A DNA stretch of 64,000 bases from Cohnella hashimotonis (GTDB lineage Bacteria > Bacillota > Bacilli > Paenibacillales > Paenibacillaceae): contig NZ_JAGRPV010000001.1 of assembly GCF_030014955.1 (NCBI RefSeq), positions 4,154,001-4,218,000 of the forward strand, read 5' to 3'. A program made the translations under genes and the position numbers. This document shows, one piece after another, positions 27,365-36,280 of this stretch (within the stretch, counting starts at the first letter, position 1; each line of letters begins with the position of its first letter). The notes under the pieces are model-generated. The model was not told the origin of the DNA and searched no databases. It saw only the letters and a list, made by a program, of their open reading frames with translations.

Positions 27365-30300
27365 TTACCGGTTCCGCACCAGCTTGAACGTCACGTCGTC
27401 GAACCAGGCCGTGCCGGAGGCGTTCCATACCCGGCTCTCGAGATAGACGTATTCGGTATTCGGCGGCAGCACGATCTTCCCGCTTACGTACGTCCAGCCG
27501 TTAGAACCCGTTGCATACGAAGTCCGGGCTTCCTGCACGATAATCCCGTCGAAGTCTTTAGCGGAAACCGCGATTGCCGCGCCGCCCGCGCCTGCAATAG
27601 CCGAGGTTTTCACCCAGCCGCCGAATTCGTATTCGCCGCCCCGCGCCACGCTCGGCAGCAGTTGATTCCACGACGAGAACGCCGCGCCGCCGTTGACAAT
27701 CTTGAGCGATCGCCCGCCCGAATGGCGTTCGGCCGAATCCCAGCTGAACGGCGCGCCTGCGGTCGTCCATGTATTCCAGCCTTCCGGCGCGGCCGCGCCG
27801 GTCTCGGCGCCCGGATTGTTCGCGCCGTTGTCCGCGGGAGCGACGACGATATCGTCGAACCACGCGGTGCCGGCAGCCGTCCACAGCCGGCCTCCGATAT
27901 TAAGCGATACGGTCCCCGCCGGCGGCGTGAATCGCACGCTCACCTTTGTCCAGTCCTGCGTGCCGGTCACGACCGGCGTCCACTGTTCCGCGAGAATCGT
28001 GCCGGACGCGTCTCTCGCTTCGATCGCGATCATCGCGCCGTTCGCGCCGGCGACCCCCGAAGTCTTCACCCAGCCCGAAACGTTAAGCTCCTTGTTGTAC
28101 TCGGGATTAGCAACAACCTGCAGCCAGGCGGAGTTTGCCGTCGTCGCGTTGACGATTTTGACCGACTTCGATCCCGTATGGGCGGTCGTGCCGTCCCAGG
28201 AGAAGGCGCCCGTGCCGCCCGTCCAGTTCGACCATCCGGCCGGCGCGGCCGTCCCCGTCCCCGCCTCCATACCGGCATTCGCGCCCATATTCGTTTTCGG
28301 GAACGTAATCGTGTAAACCTCGCCGCTGTTCACCTGGAACCGCGGATAATAGCCTCGGATCCGGTAGCCGTTCTGAATCGACACCGGCTTGGCAGCGCCG
28401 AAAGCATACTTGATCTGATAAGGCGTGTTGAACTGCTGCAGCGCCACGGAAACGGCGGTTTTCTGCGCGCTTTTCCAGAGTCCGATCGAAGCCAGATCGC
28501 CGACCGTGCCGTCCGGCCATAACGCGCGTCCGCTATACTTGTACGGATATCCCGCCTCCTCGATCAGATAGCCGCCGGCCTGCGGGCCCGTCACCTTCAT
28601 CTCGATGCGGTCCGGATAGAAGTCGTAAGTGAGCGTCTCGTTGCCTTGCGCGGTGACAATTTGCTTGTGCGAGGCGGCCAGGTCGTTCGCCGTCACCGAC
28701 GTCGGCCCGTTCGTCAGATCGGGAATGACCTTGGTCCCCGACTTGACGAGGCTGACGTCGTCGAACCAGGCGGTGCCGGCCGAGCCGTAGATGCGCAGCT
28801 GGATCAGGACGGAGTCGGTCCCTTCGGGCGCCTTCGCGGAAATATTGTTGTAGAACCAGTTGTGCGTGTCCTTCTTGGAGTCCAGCTCGCCCGTACTGGC
28901 GATCTGATTGCCGGCGGCATCCTTGAAAACGATGACCGCGCTGGCGCCCTGGCCTTCGTAGCCGATCAGCGACACGTTCTCGAGCTTCATCCAATAGCCG
29001 AATTCGAAATTGGTGCCCGGCGTCACGTTCGGAATTGCCTGCAGCCAAGTGCTGTTCTGCGTATTCGCGGTATTCATTACTTTGAGCGAGCGGCCGCCCG
29101 TATGCGAGACGCTCGAATCCCAGCTCAGCGTGCCGCCGCCGCTCGTCCAATTCGACCAGCCGTCGGGTGCGGACGCGCCGCTCTCCATACCCCCGTTGGC
29201 CAACTGCTCGGCGAATGCGCCGCTGTCGTACTTGTACACGATCGGATACGTGAAGCCGCCGCCCGCGATGTTCGTCCACGAGGTGCCGTCCGCGTCCTCG
29301 ACGTACAACCCGCCGCCCGAAGCCTTGGAGACGCGGTATTTGTAGCCGCCGTCATAGGTGCTCGCGACCTCGTAATATTGGCCGGTCGCACTGTTTGTGA
29401 GCGTGAGCGCGTTGCCGAAGCTCTCCTGCGGAACGGCCGCGCTCGCCTGGGCGGATGCCGCGCCGACATTTTCCGAGGTATCGGCCGCCGCCACCTTGTA
29501 GTAATACGTCCGGCCCGGCGCGACATTCCGGTCGTGATAGACGGGAGCGGCGCCCGTTTGAATCCATACTTCGTCGATCAGATTCGCTTCCGTCGGCGTG
29601 AACCCGGCGATCTCGGACCGGTAGACCTTGTAGTAGGCCAAATCCGCATCCGCGTTGGCCGTCCAAGTGACCGTCGCCGTCTTCGCCGCGGCCGAAGCGG
29701 TTGCGCCGGTCACTTGAGCCGGTGCGGTCGCATCCGGAATATCCGTATAGACGTAGAGCGTCCGCGGCGGGATCGTATCGCTGAAGGCGGTCCCGCTCAC
29801 GTTTTTCGTCCCGATGCTGGCCGGGAACTTGCCCAGTCCGTCAAGCTGCTGCGACTCGTCATATTTATACACCTTGAACGTCGTCGAGAGCGCGCTCTGC
29901 AGCGCGAAGCTGACGGACGCTGGCTCGGAGCTCCAGTTCACGACGGCGACCGTATGCTTACCGCCAGGCGCAGAGACGACGGCAGGCACGACAAGCGGAT
30001 TGCTGGACGCCGTCGTATAGGTCGTCGAGCCCTTCGGCACGAACTTGGCCATCAGCGACATCGCATAATAGGCGGGCTTGGGCGTATAGTGCTCTTGCTT
30101 GCCGTTGATCGCGCCCCAGCCGTAATCGCCTGAGCCCGTCATCGTCTGGTTCGCGCCGACGAGCGCCGAATACCAGTCGTCGTAAAGCCGCCATTTGGAG
30201 AATCCGGCGACGCCGTTGCGCAGGCCGTCCGCGATCTCGCTTGCGAAGTGCAAGCCGTCCAGGGCCACGCTGCGGGTCTCGAGCGCTCCCATCTCGGTAA

Positions 30301-31246
30301 ACATGAACGGCTTAACGCTGCCGTTCGCGTCATTCGTATTTTTCATTGCCGTCCATGAGGCGACACGGTCTGAGAAACTGCCGTCCATCAGCTGTGATAC
30401 CGAAGGCCCGGCATGCGTCGTATAAGCGTCCATGTAATCGCCCATCGTCTGCGTGAAGCTCTCGAACCACGGCTGGCCGAGCGTATCGAGGAAGCCGACC
30501 TCGATGCCGGACAGATTGATCGCGGAGGACAGCCCTTCGGCCGACAGACGATTCGCCACATCCTGGTACACTTGTTTGTAATAACCGAGCCTGTCCTTGC
30601 CCGGAGGCACGGTGATGATATTTTCCGGCTCGTTGTACAGCGATAGAAACTTGACGTTGGTATAGCCTTCGGTCACGACCAGATGCTTGACCAGCGCGGC
30701 CATGCTCTCCGCGAATTCGGGCCGCTTGTCGTCGGCCGGCAGCGCATCGCCCCAATTGTCCCACAGCAGCCACGGATAGAGCTTGCTCGGGTCGTTGATC
30801 ATCGTGTTGAGCTCCACGTCCACGCCCGCGTCCTTGAGCGCGGACAAATAACGTTTGAGACTCGTCATCTCCGTGCTGTTCCAGGCAAATCCGGCGTCGT
30901 TCATCGTATTCGAATCGCCGTTGTCGTTGACCGGCTCCCACCAATCGACCTGAATCCACATCCGTACGAAGCTGATGCCTCCCTTTTTGATGCGCGACAT
31001 CAAGACGGCGAAGTCGTCGTCCGATACGCCGCGGATCTGCTCGTGCGGGAAGAACATGAAAGGATCCGTCTGTCCCCCGATACCGACGACCGTGCCGCTA
31101 AAGGCGGGGGTGGCGTTATTCAGGCTCACGTTTACGTTGATCGCCGCGTACGTCGGCTCCGGCCTAAGCAGCAGCGCTCCGAGCGCGACGGCGGCCAATC
31201 CCGCCGCCCCGATTCCCAACCTTTTCAACCACATTCCCGACATCAT
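27365..31246 (-). CDS. Secreted multidomain clan GH-A glycoside hydrolase with Fn3 and repeated CBM-like modules
   Basis: A 1293-residue exported protein. A signal peptide ends near PTYA-AI (about residue 34). A TIM-barrel catalytic domain (about 50-410) follows, with the NEP motif FLSLYNEPEN placing the acid/base at Glu206 and MFTEMG a candidate nucleophile at Glu318, as in clan GH-A. A small beta domain, an Fn3 module (about 510-605) and a linker region come next. Three similar jelly-roll modules follow, each opening with a GxExG...GWxxWT...SWD pattern (near 690, 1000 and 1150). The GH family and polysaccharide target are unknown. Confidence 0.8.
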   Translation of the reverse strand: MMSGMWLKRLGIGAAGLAAVALGALLLRPEPTYAAINVNVSLNNATPAFSGTVVGIGGQTDPFMFFPHEQIRGVSDDDFAVLMSRIKKGGISFVRMWIQVDWWEPVNDNGDSNTMNDAGFAWNSTEMTSLKRYLSALKDAGVDVELNTMINDPSKLYPWLLWDNWGDALPADDKRPEFAESMAALVKHLVVTEGYTNVKFLSLYNEPENIITVPPGKDRLGYYKQVYQDVANRLSAEGLSSAINLSGIEVGFLDTLGQPWFESFTQTMGDYMDAYTTHAGPSVSQLMDGSFSDRVASWTAMKNTNDANGSVKPFMFTEMGALETRSVALDGLHFASEIADGLRNGVAGFSKWRLYDDWYSALVGANQTMTGSGDYGWGAINGKQEHYTPKPAYYAMSLMAKFVPKGSTTYTTASSNPLVVPAVVSAPGGKHTVAVVNWSSEPASVSFALQSALSTTFKVYKYDESQQLDGLGKFPASIGTKNVSGTAFSDTIPPRTLYVYTDIPDATAPAQVTGATASAAAKTATVTWTANADADLAYYKVYRSEIAGFTPTEANLIDEVWIQTGAAPVYHDRNVAPGRTYYYKVAAADTSENVGAASAQASAAVPQESFGNALTLTNSATGQYYEVASTYDGGYKYRVSKASGGGLYVEDADGTSWTNIAGGGFTYPIVYKYDSGAFAEQLANGGMESGASAPDGWSNWTSGGGTLSWDSSVSHTGGRSLKVMNTANTQNSTWLQAIPNVTPGTNFEFGYWMKLENVSLIGYEGQGASAVIVFKDAAGNQIASTGELDSKKDTHNWFYNNISAKAPEGTDSVLIQLRIYGSAGTAWFDDVSLVKSGTKVIPDLTNGPTSVTANDLAASHKQIVTAQGNETLTYDFYPDRIEMKVTGPQAGGYLIEEAGYPYKYSGRALWPDGTVGDLASIGLWKSAQKTAVSVALQQFNTPYQIKYAFGAAKPVSIQNGYRIRGYYPRFQVNSGEVYTITFPKTNMGANAGMEAGTGTAAPAGWSNWTGGTGAFSWDGTTAHTGSKSVKIVNATTANSAWLQVVANPEYNKELNVSGWVKTSGVAGANGAMIAIEARDASGTILAEQWTPVVTGTQDWTKVSVRFTPPAGTVSLNIGGRLWTAAGTAWFDDIVVAPADNGANNPGAETGAAAPEGWNTWTTAGAPFSWDSAERHSGGRSLKIVNGGAAFSSWNQLLPSVARGGEYEFGGWVKTSAIAGAGGAAIAVSAKDFDGIIVQEARTSYATGSNGWTYVSGKIVLPPNTEYVYLESRVWNASGTAWFDDVTFKLVRNR

Positions 31247-31281
31247 GCAGCCTCCCTTGTATTGGATCGCCGGCGCCCTCT

Positions 31282-32115
31282 TCAGCCTTTGACGGCCCCG
31301 GCGGTGATGCCCTCGATAATGAAACGCTGCGCGAACAAATACACCACGATCATGGGAAAGACGATCATGCAGACGCCGGCGAAGATGAGCGACCAGTCGT
31401 TGAAGTACATCCCCTGGAACGAAGCGAGCTGTACGGTGATGGTCAGCTTGGCGCTGTCCTGGAGGTAGAGCATGGGCATCAGGAAGTCGTTCCAGATCGT
31501 AAACAGATTCAGGATCGAAACGGTCAGCAGCGCCGGCTTGAGCAGCGGCAGTACGATACGGAAAAAGGTGCCGTACAGACCGCAGCCGTCAATGCGGGCC
31601 GCCTCCTCGAGCTCTCGCGGCACCGACTTGACAAAACCGCTCAGCAGAAACACCGTGAACGGGGCCAGCGCCGCCAGATAAATAAAAATGATGCCGTGAT
31701 AGGTGCTGATGAGCCGGAACGTAAGCATGATCTTATACAGCGGGATCATCGTCATCTGGAACGGAATAATCAGCCCCGCCAAAAACAAGAGATACATTGC
31801 GTTGTAAAAACGGTTGGCCCTTCTTGCGATCGCATAGGCCGCCATCGCGCCGATCGTCGCGGTGACGGCGATCGAGACGAAGCCGATGAGCGCGGTATTG
31901 CCGAGCGAGCGGAAATAGTGCATCGTCCGGAACGCCGCAGAGAAGTACTCGAACGTCAATGCCTTCGGAAGACCGTATGGCGATATGGATAAATCGCGCT
32001 TCGTCTTGACGGAGGAGATCAGCACGAGCAAAACCGGATAAAGATTGACGATACACAGCGCCCACAACAAGGCGCGCCTTGCATAGTCGGCCAAGCGTCG
32101 GTTCGCGGCGGTCAT
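31282..32115 (-). CDS. CUT1 sugar ABC transporter permease (MalG-like)
   Basis: A 277-residue inner-membrane permease with about six helices. It has the cytoplasmic EAA loop (LEEAARIDGCGLYGTFFRIV) that docks the ATPase. Length and C-terminus (RFIIEGITAGAVKG) are typical of LplC/MalG-type subunits. It overlaps the partner permease gene by four bases (ATGA), so the two are translationally coupled. No ATPase gene is nearby, so a shared MsmX-type ATPase elsewhere is expected. Confidence 0.9.
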   Translation of the reverse strand: MTAANRRLADYARRALLWALCIVNLYPVLLVLISSVKTKRDLSISPYGLPKALTFEYFSAAFRTMHYFRSLGNTALIGFVSIAVTATIGAMAAYAIARRANRFYNAMYLLFLAGLIIPFQMTMIPLYKIMLTFRLISTYHGIIFIYLAALAPFTVFLLSGFVKSVPRELEEAARIDGCGLYGTFFRIVLPLLKPALLTVSILNLFTIWNDFLMPMLYLQDSAKLTITVQLASFQGMYFNDWSLIFAGVCMIVFPMIVVYLFAQRFIIEGITAGAVKG

Positions 32116-33026
32116 AGCTCGACCTCCCTTCGGCGCAGCAGCGTAACCGAGACGGTCGTCAGCAGAAGAATGAAAAGAAACAGCACGATCGACATGGCCG
32201 AACCGTAGCCCCAGCGTCCGCTGCCGCCGGAGCCGAAGCCGAGATGATAGATCATCGAGGCTACCGATTCGGTCCGATAGCCGGGACCGCCGCCGGTCAG
32301 CACGTAAATCTGGTTGAAAATTTGCAGATTGCCGATCAGGCTCAGCACGATGTTGATCGTAAAGGCCGGCGCGACGAGCGGAAAAGTGATTTGGATAAAC
32401 TTTTTAAAACCAATTGCGCCTTCGAGCTGGCCGTATTCGTAAAGCTCCTGGTTGATCGACTGGAGGCCGGCGATATAAATCACCATCGAATAGCCCATGA
32501 ACTGCCAGGTCGTGACGAGCGAGATCACCCACTTCGCCCAGAAAGGATCGCTCAGCCAGCCGACTTGCAGCCGCTCAAGATGCAAGCTCGCCAGCAGGTT
32601 GTTGACGACGCCGATATTTGGCTCCAGCATGAAGCTCCATACGTAGCCGATCAGCAGCGTACTGAAGATGCTCGGCAGGAAAAACATCGACCGCATGAAA
32701 TTTACGCCTGCGAACCTGCGGACGAGCAGCAGCGCAAGCAGAAGGCCGAACAGATTTTGCAAAACGGTAATCGTGACGGTGAACTGCGCGGTGTTCCAGA
32801 AGGCGGTCAGTATCATCCGGTCGGCGAACATCTCGGCGTAGTTGTCCATGCCGATAAACTTGCTGGTGACGCCATTCCAATCCGTAAACGAATAGTAAGC
32901 GGAGCTCAGCATGGGGAACAGGGAAAAACAGAGGTAGAAAATTAAAGCGGGCAGCAGAAACAGCAGCCAGCCCAGCTCGTAACCGAGCTTGAAGCGGCCC
33001 AGGCGGTAAGGCTTCATGGCGTACAT
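32112..33026 (-). CDS. CUT1 sugar ABC transporter permease (MalF-like)
   Basis: A 304-residue permease with six or so helices. An N-terminal LFLLPALIFYLCF membrane start and the EAA-like loop YEYGQLEGAIGFKKFIQITF are visible. It is of the LplB/MalF type and pairs with the next gene. It lies 100 bases after the solute-binding protein gene, which is the normal CUT1 order. Confidence 0.9.
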   Translation of the reverse strand: MYAMKPYRLGRFKLGYELGWLLFLLPALIFYLCFSLFPMLSSAYYSFTDWNGVTSKFIGMDNYAEMFADRMILTAFWNTAQFTVTITVLQNLFGLLLALLLVRRFAGVNFMRSMFFLPSIFSTLLIGYVWSFMLEPNIGVVNNLLASLHLERLQVGWLSDPFWAKWVISLVTTWQFMGYSMVIYIAGLQSINQELYEYGQLEGAIGFKKFIQITFPLVAPAFTINIVLSLIGNLQIFNQIYVLTGGGPGYRTESVASMIYHLGFGSGGSGRWGYGSAMSIVLFLFILLLTTVSVTLLRRREVEL

Positions 33027-33128
33027 TCCCTTCCGCTTGAAGCAAACGGCAGGCCTTGGGTACGCTTGCCTGCCATTTCTTCAAGGTATTTCGCAATTCA
33101 AGATCGTCGTATCGTCACGGCGGCGCCT

Positions 33129-34487
33129 TTACTTGGCGGCTTCGAGCGCCTTGGCGATGCCCTTGTCGTAGCCTTCGATGAACCGGTCCGGCGTCGTGCC
33201 GTCCGCGAGCAGGCTCTGGAACTCCTTGTCCGGCGCGAAGCCGGACAGGCTTGCCGGGTGATAGTAGTTAACGCCCCACCAGTCGGGCTGCACGTCGCCT
33301 GCCGCCATCGCTGCGTTGATATCGGCGACGAACGCATTGTCGACCTTGACCTGCGTATTGGTCGGGATGCCGTTAAGATCCGCCATGATGCGGGTTTGAT
33401 TTTCCGCGCTTAAGTAGACATCCATCGCCAGCTTGGCCGCTTCCGGATTCGCGGTCTTCGCGCTGATGACGAGTCCGCCGGAGGCGCTTGTCGGCACGAC
33501 CGTCTTCTCTCCCGGCTCGTTGAGCGGAAGTGCGAAGAAGCCGATCTGCGCCTCCGGATCCGCGTCCTGGATCGCCTTGTATTGCCAGGTGCCGCTGACC
33601 AGCATGGCCGCCTTGCCCGTACCGACCATGGTGCTTGCGACATTGGCGTCGGTGCCGAGGAAGTCCTTGGGGAAATAGCCGCGGTCCCGCCAGTTCTGCT
33701 GTACGGCGAGCACCTTCTTGAAGTCGTCCGCGATATCCGCCGCCTTCATCGTTCCGTCGGCGATCTTGATCCGCGTCGTCATGTCCTTGGCGTTGATGTA
33801 TTGGCCGTATGCGATAAACGGAATGATCTGGGTCGTCCACGAGTCTTTGAATCCGCCCGCGATCGGAATGAGGCCGGCGCTCTTGAGCTTGTCGCTCGCC
33901 GCCTCGAACGCCTGACGGTCGGTCGGAACGGCGATGTCGTTGTCCGAGAATGTTTTCTTGTTGTACAAAACGCCCAGCGCGTTGGTCGAGACGGGGACGA
34001 AGTACAGCTTGCCCGCCTTGTTGTCCTTCGCGTCGGCGACGACCGAGGGAATGTACTGTGAGACGGACGGGACGTCGGAAATGTCGAGGAACAGATCGGG
34101 GTCCATCTGCGTGCCGTATAAGGTCAGATCCTTCGAGATCGTATGCGTCATGAGCAGATCCGGGATATCGCCCGCGGCCAGCTTGGTTTTGACGGCCGTC
34201 TCGTACTGGTCGGTCGGCACGTTCTGCAGCTCGATCGTAATATTGTACTTATCCTTCATGTCCTTGATCCAGGCATCCGTCGATTTGGTGCGGTCCGCGT
34301 ACGTATAAGTCATAAACGTCAAAGTGACCGGCTTGCCCGACTCGGCGGATGGCGTCGCTCCTTCCGATTGGCCGGCGGCGGCCGACGACGATGCGGCCGG
34401 CTTGTCCGGCGTATCGTCGCTCCCGCAGCCTGTCAAAGCCGCGGATGTCATTGCAGCCGCGAGCGCCAGCATGGACAGCTTTCTCAT
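33129..34487 (-). CDS. Sugar ABC transporter solute-binding lipoprotein
   Basis: A 452-residue extracellular lipoprotein. The signal peptide MRKLSMLALAAAMTSAAL ends in the lipobox LTGC, followed by a Ser/Ala-rich linker. The mature part is a CUT1-type family 1 binding protein (VTLFTMYT-like start PVTLTFMTYTYADRTKSTD, and later GKAAMLVSGTWQYKAI). I start it at the ATG at 34487 with GGGAGG seven bases upstream, not at the longer frame to 34541. It should capture oligosaccharides released by the secreted GH-A enzyme. Confidence 0.92.
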   Translation of the reverse strand: MRKLSMLALAAAMTSAALTGCGSDDTPDKPAASSSAAAGQSEGATPSAESGKPVTLTFMTYTYADRTKSTDAWIKDMKDKYNITIELQNVPTDQYETAVKTKLAAGDIPDLLMTHTISKDLTLYGTQMDPDLFLDISDVPSVSQYIPSVVADAKDNKAGKLYFVPVSTNALGVLYNKKTFSDNDIAVPTDRQAFEAASDKLKSAGLIPIAGGFKDSWTTQIIPFIAYGQYINAKDMTTRIKIADGTMKAADIADDFKKVLAVQQNWRDRGYFPKDFLGTDANVASTMVGTGKAAMLVSGTWQYKAIQDADPEAQIGFFALPLNEPGEKTVVPTSASGGLVISAKTANPEAAKLAMDVYLSAENQTRIMADLNGIPTNTQVKVDNAFVADINAAMAAGDVQPDWWGVNYYHPASLSGFAPDKEFQSLLADGTTPDRFIEGYDKGIAKALEAAK

Positions 34488-34536
34488 GGCGAATCCTCCC
34501 TTTTCTTTATCAAAGGCAGCTATGCCCCGTAAACCC

Positions 34537-34565
34537 ATCATAGAGGGATTCCGTCCGCGCCAAAA
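34537..34565 (-). promoter_or_regulatory. Weak candidate promoter of the solute-binding protein operon
   Basis: TATGAT on the minus strand (34537-34542) lies about 50 bases ahead of the gene, but the matching -35 (TTTTGG, 17 bases away) is poor. It may need activation by the adjacent AraC-type response regulator. Confidence 0.35.
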
Positions 34566-34598
34566 TCAACTTTTATGTCCGAATCGATTGCAATATTT

Positions 34599-36233
34599 CT
34601 ACTCGGCCCGCGCATGCAGTTTTCTGTACGCCGTCGGCGTGCAGCCGTATCGCTCCTTGAACTTCTTCAAAAAGTAGCTGACGTTGCCGTAGCCGACCAT
34701 GCCGGATATATCCTCCAGCTTCAGGTCGGCCTGTTGCAGCAGCTTGGCCGCCGCGTCCATCCGCAACCGGTTCACGTACTCGTTGAAATTTTCGTTGTAG
34801 GCTTGTTTGAAAATGCGGGACAGGTAGGCCGGGCTCATATAAAATCGCTCCGCTACGCCGTTTAAGTTAATATCCTCGCAATAATGCTTGTCGACATAGT
34901 CGACGACGTCGTCGAGCGTACGCCGCGAACCGGTCTTCTTCGCGGCCGCGATCCGGTCCAGCGTCCGGTCGGTCTCGGCCCTCAGCCAGTGCACGATGTC
35001 GGCGTAGGTAAGCAGCTCGCGCATCAACTTTACGTGCATATGGGACTCTTGCAGCAAGTCTCCGCCTCCGGAAGGATAGGATAAAGACGCCCTGCGCAGG
35101 TTCATGGCAAGCTCGAGCGAAGTCATTCGCAGGCTGAGCGGATGATAGGAACGATCTGCCCGGATGTCCGCCAGGACGCTGTCGATCCATGTCAGCGCCT
35201 GGATGCGGTAACCGTTATCCAAATAGTGCAGGAACGCCTTCTCCTTGTCCTCCGGATAAACGTAGTAGCGGCTCCGGCCGGAGAGCGAGGAAAAAAATAC
35301 GATGCGGGTATCGCTCTCTAAGCCTGCATAAAGAACCGCAGCAGCAGCTTCCTTGTAGGCGCGGGATATCTGCTTCGGATCGTCGGCAATTCCGCCGAAC
35401 CCGACGTACAGCTCCATGCCCAAAAACGCGCGGGCATCGGCCGAAGCCCGGCCGCATTTGACCCGAAGCGTCTCCAGCAACGCCTCGCCTTCTTCTATGG
35501 AATCGCAGCCCGCGACCAGGACGATCTCCTCGCGCCTGTCGCCATGCCTGAAGAGGACCTTGTTCTCCGTATCCCCATAGTGCTCCCCGATGAGGTTGAA
35601 CAGCGCGTATCCGGCGAGCTCGCGGTCGCCGCCGAAGCGTGCAGCCGACACCTGCTCCTCGTTCGCCGCGCGGAATACGGCCGCCGCGAAGCAAGCGCCT
35701 GACAGCCGAAGGCCGCTGCGGTCCAGCTTTGCAAGCAAGGAGGACACTTGGTCTTCGGCCCCTTCCGCCAGACGGGTCAACAGCCGTTCCTCGGCAAGCG
35801 CGCCGTTCTCTCTCAAGCGCCGGTCCATGCGAAGCAGGTCCTCTCTCGCTCGCTGCCGTTCTTCGAGCTTGTCGATCGCGCGGACCAGCACCGCCTCAAG
35901 CTGTTCCTCCTCGATCGGTTTCAGAATATAGTCGAACACCTGGAACGTGACTGCCTTCCTGGCGTATTCGAAGTCCGAATAACCGCTGATGACAATAATG
36001 AGGATATCGGGATAGTCCTTATGAACGGTCTCCATCAGTTCAATGCCGTCCATGAGCGGCATGCGGATGTCGGACAGCACGATATCCGGACGCAAAGTCC
36101 CGATCATCCCGAGCGCATCGCGGCCGTTCGCCGCTTCGCCAACGATCGCGACGCCGAGCGCCTTCCAATCGATTTGCTCGCGCAGCCCCAGCCTTATCCA
36201 CGCCTCGTCGTCTACGACCAATGCCCGTATCAT
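34599..36233 (-). CDS. YesN-like response regulator, AraC type
   Basis: A 544-residue two-component regulator. The receiver domain has the phosphoacceptor Asp55 (IVLSDIRMP) and acidic VVDDEAW start. A long central helical region follows, and the C-terminal AraC pair of helix-turn-helix motifs reads VAERFYMSPAYLSRIFKQAY and ISGMVGYGNVSYFLKKFKE. It lies 47 bases after the sensor kinase gene and just upstream of the transporter operon, which it probably activates. Confidence 0.93.
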   Translation of the reverse strand: MIRALVVDDEAWIRLGLREQIDWKALGVAIVGEAANGRDALGMIGTLRPDIVLSDIRMPLMDGIELMETVHKDYPDILIIVISGYSDFEYARKAVTFQVFDYILKPIEEEQLEAVLVRAIDKLEERQRAREDLLRMDRRLRENGALAEERLLTRLAEGAEDQVSSLLAKLDRSGLRLSGACFAAAVFRAANEEQVSAARFGGDRELAGYALFNLIGEHYGDTENKVLFRHGDRREEIVLVAGCDSIEEGEALLETLRVKCGRASADARAFLGMELYVGFGGIADDPKQISRAYKEAAAAVLYAGLESDTRIVFFSSLSGRSRYYVYPEDKEKAFLHYLDNGYRIQALTWIDSVLADIRADRSYHPLSLRMTSLELAMNLRRASLSYPSGGGDLLQESHMHVKLMRELLTYADIVHWLRAETDRTLDRIAAAKKTGSRRTLDDVVDYVDKHYCEDINLNGVAERFYMSPAYLSRIFKQAYNENFNEYVNRLRMDAAAKLLQQADLKLEDISGMVGYGNVSYFLKKFKERYGCTPTAYRKLHARAE

Positions 36234-36280
36234 TAAAGCTCCCCCTATACGCTGTTTTTGCCGTCCTCCGCCGATTCCCT

